DNA from: Rhodothermaceae bacterium | GTDB lineage: Bacteria > Bacteroidota > Rhodothermia > Rhodothermales > Rubricoccaceae | DNA length: 22,050 bases | NCBI GenBank assembly: GCA_013003465.1 | Contig: JABDIZ010000360.1 | Coordinates: 1-22,050, forward strand | Reading direction: 5' to 3' | Part shown: positions 1 through 8,361 of the stretch, piece after piece | How the letters are laid out: every line of letters starts with the position of its first letter | How positions within the stretch are numbered: the stretch's first letter is position 1 | The notes under the pieces: generated by a model | Told to the model about the DNA's origin: nothing | Seen by the model: the letters and a program-made list of their open reading frames with translations, nothing else | The model's database searches: none | Program-made: the position numbers and the translations under genes

Positions 1-2295
1 GGCGCATCGCTCTTCCAACTCGACTACGAGCAATTCTTCAGCGCCGAGGACGTCAAGGGCGTGATTGAGCGGGCGCCTGCCTCCACGCTCGCCTACGAGG
101 TGATGCAGGACGGTGAACTCCAGACGTTCGAGATCGCCACGACCCGCTATCCGACGTTCCTCTACCCTCTGAGCCGCTCGCTGTGGGTCACCTCGACCTG
201 GGCGTTTGCCCTCGTGGCCTTCCTCCATGTCCTCGCCTTGCTGATCGTCGTCCCGCTCGCGCGGCGGAGCCCACGAGCCCGACGATCCTCGCTGCTGATT
301 GGGGCAGCGCTGCTGTGGGTAGGCGGCAACCTGCTGCGCATCCTGATCGTGTCGGCGCTCGGTCCGCCGGTGCTGCATTCTGAGGCCCTAGCGCGCGGCT
401 TTGAGGTGCTGACGGTGCTCAGCCTGGGTGGCTGGATCCTGTTCCCAGTCCTGCTGCTCCGCTACGTGCTCTTCGACACGCGCTTCCTTCGTACCGCCAC
501 GCAGGGCTGGCGCCTGCCCATCTACCTCCCCCCGATCCTGCTCGGCCTCGCCGTCGCCGTCGCTACGGTGCGCGGCAGCCTCGGCCCCATCCCACCGGAC
601 TACCTCCTCGCCCCGATCCTGTTCTATGTGTGCTGCTATGTGGCAGCGGCCACCATGCTGATCCTGTTCACGCCCGCGCACGAGGAGCGCGAGGAGGAGA
701 GCTTCCCGACCTCCCGCTGGAGCCGGATCGGGAGCCTGGTGGTGTTCGTGCTGGCCATTGCGGGGGCCTTGTTCGTGTACGGCGCCCTGCCCCTGCTGAC
801 GAATGCCAGCGACGCGCGCGCAGGAGCCTTCATCGTGGTCCTTCAACTCTTCTCCGTGGCCCCCGTCGTGCTCGTCTCGCTCGCGACGCTGCGCTACGGC
901 CGCTTCGACGCCGTCCTTACCCGCGCGCTGGCGTATACGACGGCCCTCGGGCTCATCTTTTTCGCGTTCGTCGGTGGGCTGTGGGTGCTCGAGGCTTTCA
1001 ACCCCGAGGGTCGCGTCACCAACCCCGTCGTACTTGGCCTCTGGGTCGTGCTGCTGCTGATCGTGGTGGAGCGGCTCGCCCGCCCCATTCAGCGCCTCAC
1101 CGCCGAGTGGTTCACGACGGACCGCCGCCGCGCCCGCCAGCAACTCAACCGCTTCGGCGACCGCATCCGCACCATCCTCGACTCTGAACGCCTCGCTCAC
1201 GAATCCATTCTTGCCATCGGAGAGGCGCTGGACGTACGGTCGGCGGTGCTCTTCCTCTGCTCCGACCCCGGCACGCCGCAGGAGCGCTGGGTCCACGCCA
1301 CGTATCGGCCGGAGCCTCCGTTTTTCACCCGCGCGGAGCTCTCGCGCATCTGGTCGCGCTTGCAGGACGAAGGCACCGTCTGGGCGCGCAACCCGGAGTT
1401 GAATGAAACGGCCCTGCCGGATGCCGACGCCACGATGCTACGCTCGTTCGGCATTGCGTTGGTCGTCCCCGTCACGAGCGGGAGCGGCGATCCGGTAGGC
1501 GTCCTTGTGCTGGGCCGAAAGGCGCGGCGACGGGCGGTGTACAATCTGGAAGACGTGGAAATGCTCCGTGCTCTTTGCGGTCAGTTGGCCCTCGCCACGG
1601 AGCGACTCGGCCTGATCGAGCGGGAGAAAGCCCTCGTGCGCGAAAGTGCGGAGGCCCAATTGGCGGCGCTGCGCGCGCAGATCAACCCGCACTTTCTCTT
1701 CAACGCGCTCAACACGATAGCCGCCCTGATCCAGGAGAAGCCTGCCGAGGCCGAGGCCACCGTTCAGCAACTCGCCGGGCTCTTCCGTTACGTGCTCCAG
1801 ACCGGAAGCCGGACGTTCGTCCCGCTGGGCGAGGAACTTCGCCTCGTGCGCCAGTACCTCGCCATCGAGCAGGCCCGCTTCGGCGCGGCCTTGCACGTCG
1901 AAGAAGCCTGGGCTGACGGCCTGGAGGATGTTAAGGTCCCCGCCTTCACCATCCAGACCCTCGTGGAGAATGCCGTTAAGCACGGAATCGAGCGCAAGCG
2001 CGGCGGGGGCACCGTCCGGCTGGAAGGCCAGCGCTGCGAGGATGGTAGCATTGAGGTCGTCGTGAGTGACACCGGCGTCGGCATCCCCGCGCTGTTCGGG
2101 GAGCAGAACGGCACCGCACCGGCCGCATCAACGGAGACCCCGGACTTCTTCGGCATTGGCCTGCGGAACGTGGCCGACCGCCTGGCGCAACTCTACGGCC
2201 GCTCCGATCTCCTCACCATGACCAGCGATGCCGAGCGAGGGACCGTCGTCGCCCTCACCCTGCCAGACGAGACGGCTGTCCATCGATCCGACTGA
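1..2295 (+). CDS. LytS-type multi-TM sensor histidine kinase with GAF domain (5' end cut off)
   Basis: The reading frame is open from base 1, so the start lies outside the window; a GTG at 61 is unlikely to be the true start because the preceding residues read as folded protein. Numbering from base 1, the first ~60 residues look like the end of a PDZ-like or similar soluble domain. About eight or nine hydrophobic segments (roughly residues 65-370) follow, then a GAF-like region (roughly 380-540). The His_kinase (LytS/YehU) module comes last: H-box INPHFLFNALNTI from 561 with predicted phospho-His564, N-box LVENAVKHG near 654, G1 box DTGVGIP near 690, and a GIGLRNVADRL lid. It should autophosphorylate and pass phosphate to the LytTR regulator 36 nt downstream. 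The signal sensed is unknown. Confidence 0.93.
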   Translation, partial: GASLFQLDYEQFFSAEDVKGVIERAPASTLAYEVMQDGELQTFEIATTRYPTFLYPLSRSLWVTSTWAFALVAFLHVLALLIVVPLARRSPRARRSSLLIGAALLWVGGNLLRILIVSALGPPVLHSEALARGFEVLTVLSLGGWILFPVLLLRYVLFDTRFLRTATQGWRLPIYLPPILLGLAVAVATVRGSLGPIPPDYLLAPILFYVCCYVAAATMLILFTPAHEEREEESFPTSRWSRIGSLVVFVLAIAGALFVYGALPLLTNASDARAGAFIVVLQLFSVAPVVLVSLATLRYGRFDAVLTRALAYTTALGLIFFAFVGGLWVLEAFNPEGRVTNPVVLGLWVVLLLIVVERLARPIQRLTAEWFTTDRRRARQQLNRFGDRIRTILDSERLAHESILAIGEALDVRSAVLFLCSDPGTPQERWVHATYRPEPPFFTRAELSRIWSRLQDEGTVWARNPELNETALPDADATMLRSFGIALVVPVTSGSGDPVGVLVLGRKARRRAVYNLEDVEMLRALCGQLALATERLGLIEREKALVRESAEAQLAALRAQINPHFLFNALNTIAALIQEKPAEAEATVQQLAGLFRYVLQTGSRTFVPLGEELRLVRQYLAIEQARFGAALHVEEAWADGLEDVKVPAFTIQTLVENAVKHGIERKRGGGTVRLEGQRCEDGSIEVVVSDTGVGIPALFGEQNGTAPAASTETPDFFGIGLRNVADRLAQLYGRSDLLTMTSDAERGTVVALTLPDETAVHRSD

Positions 2296-2331
2296 GTATT
2301 CTAACAGTTCCCTTCTCTTTCCTCTTCCCCC

Positions 2332-3165
2332 ATGCTCCGCACCCTGATCGTTGACGATGAGGCCCCCGCCCGTCAGCGCCTTCGCCGTCTCCTCGACCCA
2401 TTTGTCGAGGACGAACGCCTGCACCTCGTCGGGGAAGCCGCCGATGGCGTCGAAGCCCTCGATCTGCTCGACGACGAGCCGGTCGACCTGCTCTTCCTCG
2501 ACATCCAGATGCCCGAACTCGACGGCTTCGCCGTACTCGACCGCCTGCCGCCAACGAACCGTCCGGCAGTCGTCTTCACAACGGCCTACGACCAGTATGC
2601 GCTGCGGGCCTTCGAGGCCAATGCCGTGGATTACCTCCTCAAGCCCATCGAAGAGGAGCGCATGGCCGAGGCCATCCGGCGTGTGGAACAGCGCCGCAGC
2701 GAAGGCGGCAGCGAGCGCCAGGCGATGCAGGAGCGCCTTGCCGGACTGCTGGAATACCTCGACCAGCAGAGCTTCGAGCAGACCCCGCGGCGTGAGGACC
2801 ATCCCGACTTCCTGCATCAGCTATCGGTGCCGGGCAAGGATCGGCTCCTCATCATCCCCGTCGAGCACCTGCTGTCTGCCGAGGTCCAAGACGGCATCAC
2901 ACGGCTCTACGTGTTGACGCAGGCGCCCGGGAGCCCGGCCTCCATCGCCCGGCACATCGTGTCCTACACGCTGGACGCGCTAGAGCATCGCCTCGACCCG
3001 GCGCAGTTCATGCGGGTCCATCGCTCGGCGCTCGTGCAACTGACGCAGATTCGCGAGATGGTATCGTGGTTTTCAGGCCGCTACAAGCTGATCCTCACCG
3101 GCGGCCATGAGGTGGTGGCGAGCCGGGCGCGCTCACGCGAGTTGCGCGACCGGTTGAGTCTTTGA
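2332..3165 (+). CDS. LytTR-family response regulator
   Basis: This is a 277-residue protein with an N-terminal receiver domain (1 to ~120). It has the acidic pair D8/D9, phosphoacceptor D57 in LFLDIQMPELDGF, T84 and K104 in DYLLKP. A linker follows, then a C-terminal LytTR DNA-binding domain (about 165-277) carrying the characteristic FMRVHRSALV segment. It is the LytR/AlgR type that pairs with LytS kinases, and it follows such a kinase by 36 nt on the same strand, so a cognate two-component pair is likely. The ATG at 2332 has no Shine-Dalgarno sequence; the leader is almost all pyrimidine. The target genes cannot be read from the window; the LytTR site is too degenerate to search by eye. Confidence 0.95.
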   Translation: MLRTLIVDDEAPARQRLRRLLDPFVEDERLHLVGEAADGVEALDLLDDEPVDLLFLDIQMPELDGFAVLDRLPPTNRPAVVFTTAYDQYALRAFEANAVDYLLKPIEEERMAEAIRRVEQRRSEGGSERQAMQERLAGLLEYLDQQSFEQTPRREDHPDFLHQLSVPGKDRLLIIPVEHLLSAEVQDGITRLYVLTQAPGSPASIARHIVSYTLDALEHRLDPAQFMRVHRSALVQLTQIREMVSWFSGRYKLILTGGHEVVASRARSRELRDRLSL

Positions 3166-3300
3166 AACGCCCGGCCGGAACTCAATGTCGCCGGACCAAG
3201 GCTTTAATCCGCGTGCTTGACGCGCAGGGGCCCACGTGCGCCTAGGCTGTTTCAGCGCACTGCAATGCCGCCGATAGGATCGGCGCATCCTTCCCCTCCG

Positions 3301-4650
3301 ATGGCCCGCTTCTTCCCCTTCCTCGTGCTCGCCACGATCCTGCTGCCGGTGGCGGCAAGCCAGCCCCAGCCCAGCGCGTCGATCGTCCGTGTTCATGTGC
3401 TGGGTCAAGAGCAGCCGCGCTCCGTAGTCCTCCGGGCGGTGGATGGCCCCGCGTCGGTGATGCTCGACCGCGATGGCGTGGTGGCGGCGACACTGCAACC
3501 CGGCGAAACAGCGGAGGTGGAGCGCCTCCACGACCGCCTCCGCCTCACCATGCCTGCGTTGACGATCCAGGCGGGCGTGGTCGAGTTGATTCCCAATCCG
3601 GACGCCCACCTGACTGTCCGCACGCGGTCGCAACGGCGGGCCTATCCGGGCCGCCTCGTCGTAGAAGGCGCGGGGGATGCACTACGCCTCGTCAACCACG
3701 CGCCGCTGCCGCGTTACGTGGCGAGCGTCGTCGCCAGCGAGTACCCGTTCCCTGAACCTGAAGGCGTCAAGGCCCAGGCCGTTCTCGCACGCACCTATGC
3801 GCTGCGCCATCTCGACCCGGAGGCCCCCTTCGACCTCGTGGACGACACGCGCGCGCAGGTCTACCGAGGCCTCGACGCCACTACGCCAGTGTCTCGCGCT
3901 GCCACCCAGGACACACGCGGCGAAGTGCTGACCTATCGGGATGAACTGGCCGATGCCACCTATTATTCCAGTTCGGGGGGGCACACGGCGGGAAACGAGG
4001 AAGTCTGGAACGGGCGCCCCGTCCCCTACCTCCGCCCCCGACCTGATCCTTACGACGCCGACGCACCGGATCATCGCTGGACGACGACCGCCGCCTCTGC
4101 GGAGGTGCTTCGCGCACTGAGCCGCCGCTTCGGCGGCAGTGTTACGGGCATCGATATCACCCGCCGCACAGCCAGCGGGCGCGTCGCCCGTGTCCGCTTG
4201 CACGGCGGGCGCACCCCGACCATCAGCGGCGCGCAATTTCGCTCCACGATCAATGCCGCTCTGGGCATCCGCACCATCCGGAGTACGCACTTCACCGTCG
4301 AGCGCGATGGGAGCCGCTATCTATTCCACGGACGCGGCTTTGGGCACGGCGTGGGGATGAGCCAGTACGGCGCCCGTGGCCTCGCCCGCAGTGGCCGGAG
4401 CTACCGTGACATTCTCGCCTACTACTTCGAGGGCACAACGTTGGACGTACACGACTTTGTCGGTGTGGAGCCTGCCCTGGTTGAATACGCAGGGCCGGTG
4501 CGCCGCCGCCCAACGCCTCGCCGCGAAGCACGCACTTCAGCCGTCGATGCCATCGTAGAACAGCTTTCCGCGGCACCAACCTGGAGTGGCACCGCTGAGA
4601 AGGATCAAGAAGAAGTGCCTGCCCCACAGCCGCGGCGACGATCCTGGTAG
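3301..4650 (+). CDS. Secreted SpoIID/LytB-domain protein (probable peptidoglycan lytic enzyme)
   Basis: The start at 3301 is chosen because it begins a clean signal peptide, MARFFPFLVLATILLPVAAS. The frame also allows ATG 3265 and TTG 3217, which would bury that peptide. The 449-residue product carries the SpoIID signature LPRYVASVVASEYPFPEPEG followed by VKAQAVLARTYAL (from ~136). E147 sits where the family's catalytic Glu falls. The C-terminal half of the domain is GFGHGVGMSQYGARGLARSG (~346 on). SpoIID cleaves glycan strands stripped of stem peptides; outside sporeformers the domain occurs in cell-wall and division proteins, so no sporulation role is implied. A basic, Pro-rich tail of ~50 residues ends the protein. 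Its stop codon lies one base from the stop of the convergent peptidase gene. Confidence 0.9.
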   Translation: MARFFPFLVLATILLPVAASQPQPSASIVRVHVLGQEQPRSVVLRAVDGPASVMLDRDGVVAATLQPGETAEVERLHDRLRLTMPALTIQAGVVELIPNPDAHLTVRTRSQRRAYPGRLVVEGAGDALRLVNHAPLPRYVASVVASEYPFPEPEGVKAQAVLARTYALRHLDPEAPFDLVDDTRAQVYRGLDATTPVSRAATQDTRGEVLTYRDELADATYYSSSGGHTAGNEEVWNGRPVPYLRPRPDPYDADAPDHRWTTTAASAEVLRALSRRFGGSVTGIDITRRTASGRVARVRLHGGRTPTISGAQFRSTINAALGIRTIRSTHFTVERDGSRYLFHGRGFGHGVGMSQYGARGLARSGRSYRDILAYYFEGTTLDVHDFVGVEPALVEYAGPVRRRPTPRREARTSAVDAIVEQLSAAPTWSGTAEKDQEEVPAPQPRRRSW

Positions 4651-4651
4651 G

Positions 4652-5635
4652 CTACACAGCCACCCTGATGGCGCCTCCTTCTGCCCACGAGCCTCGGGCC
4701 ATGCGAGGCGTCGTGTAAGCGACGCCGCCTCGGCCGCTCGCATCGAGTGTGATGAGGCCACCCGTGGCTGGTTCACCCTGGGGGTTTGTGATCGATGCAG
4801 CCATGTGCTGTAGTCGCTCTGCGGCCGCACGCTCCGGTGAGGTGCCCGACGCAACAGTGTCGACCGTGCGGCCACAGAGCAACACTGCGGCAATGGCTTC
4901 CCCCCAGCCGGTCGCACTCGCGGCAGCCTGCGCCGTCGCGTAGTAGCCGCACCCCACCAGCGGCGAATCCCCGACGCGACCGGGGTGCGTATACGAGGCG
5001 CCTCCCGTTGATGTAGCGGCTGCCAGATGGCCTGCCTGGTCCAGCGCAATGCAGCCGACCGTACCGTGCGGATCCGCTTCGAGGCCCGAGAACTCACGAC
5101 TGGTGTGGAAGCGGGTGTGATCGGCATGGAGTTGCTCGAAGCGCGCCTGTTCGGCCTCGGTGATCAAAGCCTCGTTGTCGATCAACTCCATCCCTCGCTC
5201 GGCGGCGAAGCGCTCGGCGCCTTCAGCAACAAGCAAGCGGGCCTGCCCGTCGTGGTGCAATAGCATTCCGGCGACGCGAATCGGATGGGCGAGGCGCCGC
5301 ACATTGGCAACGGCGCCCCAGGCGAGCGTCGTGCCGTCCATGAGCCCGGCATCGAGCTGTGCACGACCGTCGCGGTCAAGGCGCGCCCCGCACCCGGCAT
5401 CGAAGGTCGGGTCGGCTTCGAGGAACGCGACCACATCGGTCACCACGTCCAGCGCCGGTCGCCCATGCCGCAGCAGCGCCCGTCCCTTCGCAACCGCGTG
5501 CTCAATGCCTGAACGATGTGCCTCTACCGCATCGTCGGGGATAGCCCAAGCACCGCCATGCACGAGCAGAGCCGTCCTGCCCTCATACGGCGCCTCCACG
5601 CGCTCTGCGCGCACCGGAACGGAGGCCGCGGTCAT
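4652..5635 (-). CDS. Isoaspartyl peptidase / plant-type L-asparaginase (Ntn hydrolase)
   Basis: This 327-residue protein belongs to the asparaginase_2 family, which hydrolyses beta-aspartyl dipeptides and asparagine and is made as a precursor that self-cleaves. The cleavage site is HGTVGCIALD with T192 as the expected new N-terminal nucleophile. Other family marks are LVHGGAWAI near the start, AAATSTGG with GRVGDSPLVGCGYYA after the nucleophile, and ATGGLITLD near the end. The ATG at 5635 is chosen because its A is also the last base of the upstream yraN-like stop codon (TGATG), a pattern of translational coupling; a longer frame to 5722 lies inside yraN. No signal peptide is seen, so it is probably cytoplasmic. 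Last gene of a three-gene operon. Confidence 0.93.
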   Translation of the reverse strand: MTAASVPVRAERVEAPYEGRTALLVHGGAWAIPDDAVEAHRSGIEHAVAKGRALLRHGRPALDVVTDVVAFLEADPTFDAGCGARLDRDGRAQLDAGLMDGTTLAWGAVANVRRLAHPIRVAGMLLHHDGQARLLVAEGAERFAAERGMELIDNEALITEAEQARFEQLHADHTRFHTSREFSGLEADPHGTVGCIALDQAGHLAAATSTGGASYTHPGRVGDSPLVGCGYYATAQAAASATGWGEAIAAVLLCGRTVDTVASGTSPERAAAERLQHMAASITNPQGEPATGGLITLDASGRGGVAYTTPRMARGSWAEGGAIRVAV

Positions 5636-6021
5636 CAGACGAAATACCCGAAGGCGTTCTCGAAGTGCTCGATCTCCGGCAGGCCGCTCCCGAGCGTGAT
5701 GGCGACCACGTCGAAGCGGCACGGGGAGCCATCAAGGCGACGCTCGTGGAGGTAGGCTTCCGCGGTGCGCATGATGGCTTCTTGCTTCGGCCGGTCTACG
5801 GCCTCCTCGGGACGCCCAAACCCGTGCCCGCGGCGCGTTTTGACTTCCACGAAGACGAGTTCGCCACCGTCCTCGTAGCGCTCCGCCGGGAGAAAGCACA
5901 CCAGGTCGATCTCTTCGCGCATGAACCGGTAGTTGCGGTCCAGCACGCGGTAGCCTTTCGCTTCCAGATAGTCGGCGGCGAGGTCTTCTCCGTGTGCGCC
6001 CGTGGCCTTCGCATCAGCCAT
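5635..6021 (-). CDS. yraN: YraN/UPF0102 family protein, restriction-endonuclease-like fold
   Basis: This 128-residue protein is normal length for UPF0102. Recognisable are GAHGEDLAADYLEAKGYRVL at the N-terminus, the nuclease-like core with E37-x-D39 in REEIDLVCF and E59-V-K61 in LVFVEVKTR, and the C-terminal RFDVVAI. The acidic/ExK arrangement matches the Holliday-junction-resolvase-like fold; the cellular substrate of the family is not firmly known. The start overlaps the end of the GbsR-like gene by 8 nt, and the stop shares a base with the next start, so the three genes are almost certainly translated from one message. Confidence 0.92.
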   Translation of the reverse strand: MADAKATGAHGEDLAADYLEAKGYRVLDRNYRFMREEIDLVCFLPAERYEDGGELVFVEVKTRRGHGFGRPEEAVDRPKQEAIMRTAEAYLHERRLDGSPCRFDVVAITLGSGLPEIEHFENAFGYFV

Positions 6022-6625
6022 CGTCGTGCTCGCCGTTCTTGGTCCGCCGCACCTTCTGGGCGAACTGGATCACGCGCTTGACTTGCTCGCCGCTGCGGCT
6101 CTGTAGAAACGGCAGGAACGCGCTCGTGAAGCCCTCGAACACATCAATGAAGTCGGCGAGGTTGTCGATGCGATCGACGAACTGGGCCTCCTCATTCGTC
6201 AGCGGCTCGCCTGTGCGGAGGGTCGTGGTGCAAGCCGCGAGGGCCTGCTGGACGGGTTTGATCTCGCGCTTGCGGCGCTGCTCAATGATGGTCGTGGTGA
6301 TCTTCCAGACATCCTGCTCGGCCGTGTAATAGTCCTTGCGCGAGCCGATCTGGTGCGTTTTGCGGACGAGGTCCCAGTCCACAAGCGCGCGAAGGTTCAT
6401 GTTGGCGTTGCCCCGGCTGATCTGGAGCCGCTCCATAATCTCGTCGGTGTCGAGCGGTCGCTCGGCGGCGTACAGCAGCGCGTGGATCTGCGCCATGGTC
6501 CGATTGATGCCCCAGTGGGACGCCATCTCGCCCCAGAGCAGGATGAACTGCTGGAGCGCTTCCTGGTGACGGGGCGTCAGGGAGGGTTCCTCGGCCACAA
6601 GAGGATCGGGGGCACGGTCAGGCAT
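6014..6625 (-). CDS. GbsR/MarR-type transcriptional regulator
   Basis: This 203-residue protein has a winged helix of the GbsR type: LLWGEMASHWGINRTMAQIH (~29-48), then LDTDEIMERLQISRGNANMN (recognition region ~58-77) and the wing around LVRKTHQIGSRKDYYTAEQD. The C-terminal half is helical and probably a dimerisation/effector region. In Bacillus GbsR is a choline sensor that represses glycine-betaine genes. No betaine genes are visible here, so the ligand and targets are unknown. It is first in the operon with yraN and the peptidase, and is divergent from the SAM hydrolase gene; autoregulation from the 6626-6749 region is plausible but not shown. Confidence 0.9.
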   Translation of the reverse strand: MPDRAPDPLVAEEPSLTPRHQEALQQFILLWGEMASHWGINRTMAQIHALLYAAERPLDTDEIMERLQISRGNANMNLRALVDWDLVRKTHQIGSRKDYYTAEQDVWKITTTIIEQRRKREIKPVQQALAACTTTLRTGEPLTNEEAQFVDRIDNLADFIDVFEGFTSAFLPFLQSRSGEQVKRVIQFAQKVRRTKNGEHDDG

Positions 6626-6647
6626 AGATTTCGTTTCAATGCGGAGT

Positions 6648-6675
6648 GAAAGATAAGATGGGTCGTGCCGCGCAA
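6648..6675 (-). promoter_or_regulatory. Candidate Bacteroidota-type promoter of the GbsR operon
   Basis: On the minus strand TTG (6675-6673), a 17-nt spacer and TATCTTTC (6655-6648) resemble the Bacteroidota -33/-7 pattern TTG-N17-23-TAnnTTTG, with one mismatch in the -7 box. The -7 box lies about 22 nt before the ATG at 6625, which would give a short leader. Found by eye only. Confidence 0.4.
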
Positions 6676-6749
6676 CGGTTCCGCTTCATGTTCTCGGTCG
6701 GTCTTTGAGCCTGCGCGGTATCTTTTCGCCTTCGTCTGCCCCCGCCCCG

Positions 6750-7547
6750 GTGCGCCCGCTCGTCACCCTCACCACCGATTTCGGTTTGCAAGACGCCTAC
6801 GTGGCGGCCATGAAGGGCGTGATGCTGTCTATCGAACCGACACTGCGCCTGGTGGATATCACGCACCTCGTGGCGCCGCAGGATGTAATGGAAGCGGCGT
6901 TTCTGCTGAGCCAGGCCGTGCCCCACTTTCCGGCAGGCACCGTCCACCTGAGCGTAGTCGATCCAGGGGTGGGTACCGCGCGGCGCCCGCTCGCGGCCCG
7001 CCTCGGCGATCAGCTGTTCGTAGGGCCCGACAATGGCGTACTCGCGCTCCTGCTGGAGGACGAGGACCCCGACGCCCTCGTTGTGCTGGATCAACCCACC
7101 TACTGGCGCATCCCCACCCCGAGCGCCACGTTTCACGGCCGCGACATCTTCGGCCCTGTAGCGGCGCACCTCGCCTCGGGGCGCCGCCTCGACGAGGTAG
7201 GCACCCCCACAGACACCTATCAGCAACTCCACTGGGCGCTCCCGCTCGCCGATGACGAAGGGATTCAGGGCTGGGTCGTCCACATCGACCGCTACGGCAA
7301 CTGCATCACCAACATCCCGCGTACGCTGCTGGAACGCGATCCGCGCAGCCGCCAGGCGAAATACTACGTCGGTGCAGTTATTCTCGACAGGCTCTCCCAC
7401 ACCTATGCCGATGTGCCTAGTGGCGAGCCCCTTGCCCTGATCGGCAGCAGCCATCACCTCGAAGTGAGCGTCAACGAGGGCCATGCGGCCACGCTCCTGT
7501 CCATCCACAAAGGCAGCCCCGTCAATCTCGTCTACGGCGACGACTGA
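6750..7547 (+). CDS. SAM hydroxide adenosyltransferase (DUF62 / SAM hydrolase family)
   Basis: The protein carries the full motif set of the DUF62 family: PLVTLTTDFG at the N-terminus, LVDITH, SVVDPGVGTA, FVGPDNGVL, TFHGRDIFGPVAAHL and YGNCITNIP. Members without halogenase features split S-adenosylmethionine to adenosine and methionine using an activated water held by an Asp-Arg-His set; R and H in the FHGRDIF..AAHL segment fit this. GTG 6750 is preferred because family members usually begin two to five residues before the TTDFG motif, giving 265 residues. A TTG at 6705 would add 15 poorly conserved residues. The gene is divergent from the GbsR operon and lies 19 nt before a membrane-protein gene on the same strand. 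The physiological role is unclear. Confidence 0.92.
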   Translation: MRPLVTLTTDFGLQDAYVAAMKGVMLSIEPTLRLVDITHLVAPQDVMEAAFLLSQAVPHFPAGTVHLSVVDPGVGTARRPLAARLGDQLFVGPDNGVLALLLEDEDPDALVVLDQPTYWRIPTPSATFHGRDIFGPVAAHLASGRRLDEVGTPTDTYQQLHWALPLADDEGIQGWVVHIDRYGNCITNIPRTLLERDPRSRQAKYYVGAVILDRLSHTYADVPSGEPLALIGSSHHLEVSVNEGHAATLLSIHKGSPVNLVYGDD

Positions 7548-7566
7548 GCCGCTCTGAGCACCACGC

Positions 7567-8361
7567 ATGCTTCTCCCCGTTCTCTTCGCTGCCTTTCCCG
7601 ATGACGCGGATGCTGCTTCCGAGTCGTCCACGCCCTCGCCTGCCGAGACGCCGCCCCCGGGCGTTCCGACCCTCGACGAGGACGCTCCGGCGGCCTCGGA
7701 GCCACTGGAGCCGCCAGAAGACCGCGCGCCCCTCGATGATTATGTGCCTGGTGACCATCCGGCCTATGATCGGATCCAGACCCGATCCGAAAACGCCACC
7801 CCATCGGATTCGCCCACCCGCACGCTCGTGCAGCGCCTCGCCATGGGCATCGGTATCGTCGGGGTCGGACTGCTCGTGACGATGTTCGTGTTGCGCCCAG
7901 ATCCGACCGATGGCGGCACACCCGACCTGCTCGCCCTTGCCGCCGCTCACGCGGACATCATCGAGTTGGATGAGCGGACGGATGATCTCGACCTCGCCCA
8001 GGAATACATCTACCAGGAGTTTGGCTGGCCCGTGCGCGTGCCGGTCCTCCCCGATGCACGCCTCGCGGGGGTGGGCATCGCTGAGCTCGCTGAGGGCGTG
8101 GAAGTCCCGGTCCTGCAGTACCAACCCGGGGAGGGGCAGCTCATCACCGTCTATGTCTACGACTACGCGTTCCTCGATGACGCGCAGAGCTATGTAAGCC
8201 TTGCCTCGCCCGTCTATGCGCGCCTCGCCGAAGACGACCCGGTGGACGTGCGCCGCGTCGGCGAGGCCTACCTTGTACTCTGGCGCCGCCGGGCGGCCAT
8301 CTACACGGCTGTCCTGACCGATGACCCCGGCCCACTCGTCGAGTACCTACGCCGTCGCTGA
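7567..8361 (+). CDS. Single-pass membrane protein with anti-sigma-like outer domain, function unknown
   Basis: The 264-residue product is not firmly recognised. Residues ~15-85 are acidic and rich in Pro, Ser and Glu, with no evident fold. One membrane segment spans about 90-109 (LAMGIGIVGVGLLVTMFVL). The C-terminal 150 residues should lie outside the inner membrane. Around PVRVPVLPDARLAGVGIAEL and VPVLQYQPGEGQLITVYVYD they resemble the compact periplasmic domain at the end of many ECF anti-sigma factors. No zinc HxxxCxxC motif and no sigma-factor gene are present, so an anti-sigma role is only a guess. The gene probably shares a message with the SAM hydrolase 19 nt upstream. Its end overlaps the convergent kinase gene by 15 nt. 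Confidence 0.75.
   Translation: MLLPVLFAAFPDDADAASESSTPSPAETPPPGVPTLDEDAPAASEPLEPPEDRAPLDDYVPGDHPAYDRIQTRSENATPSDSPTRTLVQRLAMGIGIVGVGLLVTMFVLRPDPTDGGTPDLLALAAAHADIIELDERTDDLDLAQEYIYQEFGWPVRVPVLPDARLAGVGIAELAEGVEVPVLQYQPGEGQLITVYVYDYAFLDDAQSYVSLASPVYARLAEDDPVDVRRVGEAYLVLWRRRAAIYTAVLTDDPGPLVEYLRRR

Noticed and set aside
388..1296. 302-residue minus-strand frame opposite the LytS-type kinase
   Set aside because: It is a charged, low-complexity translation antisense to conserved membrane segments.
3301..4650. SpoIID as evidence of sporulation
   Set aside because: No other sporulation genes are present, and SpoIID/LytB domains are widespread in non-sporulating bacteria.
6750..7547. DUF62 protein as a fluorinase or chlorinase
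   Set aside because: Halogenases are a small subgroup with specific insertions and residues; the motif set here fits ordinary SAM hydrolases. A link to the IYD-like dehalogenase 12 kb away would be coincidence.
6636..7631. 331-residue frame on the minus strand opposite the DUF62 gene
   Set aside because: It is a shadow of a gene with a full family motif set; the composition is unlike a folded protein.
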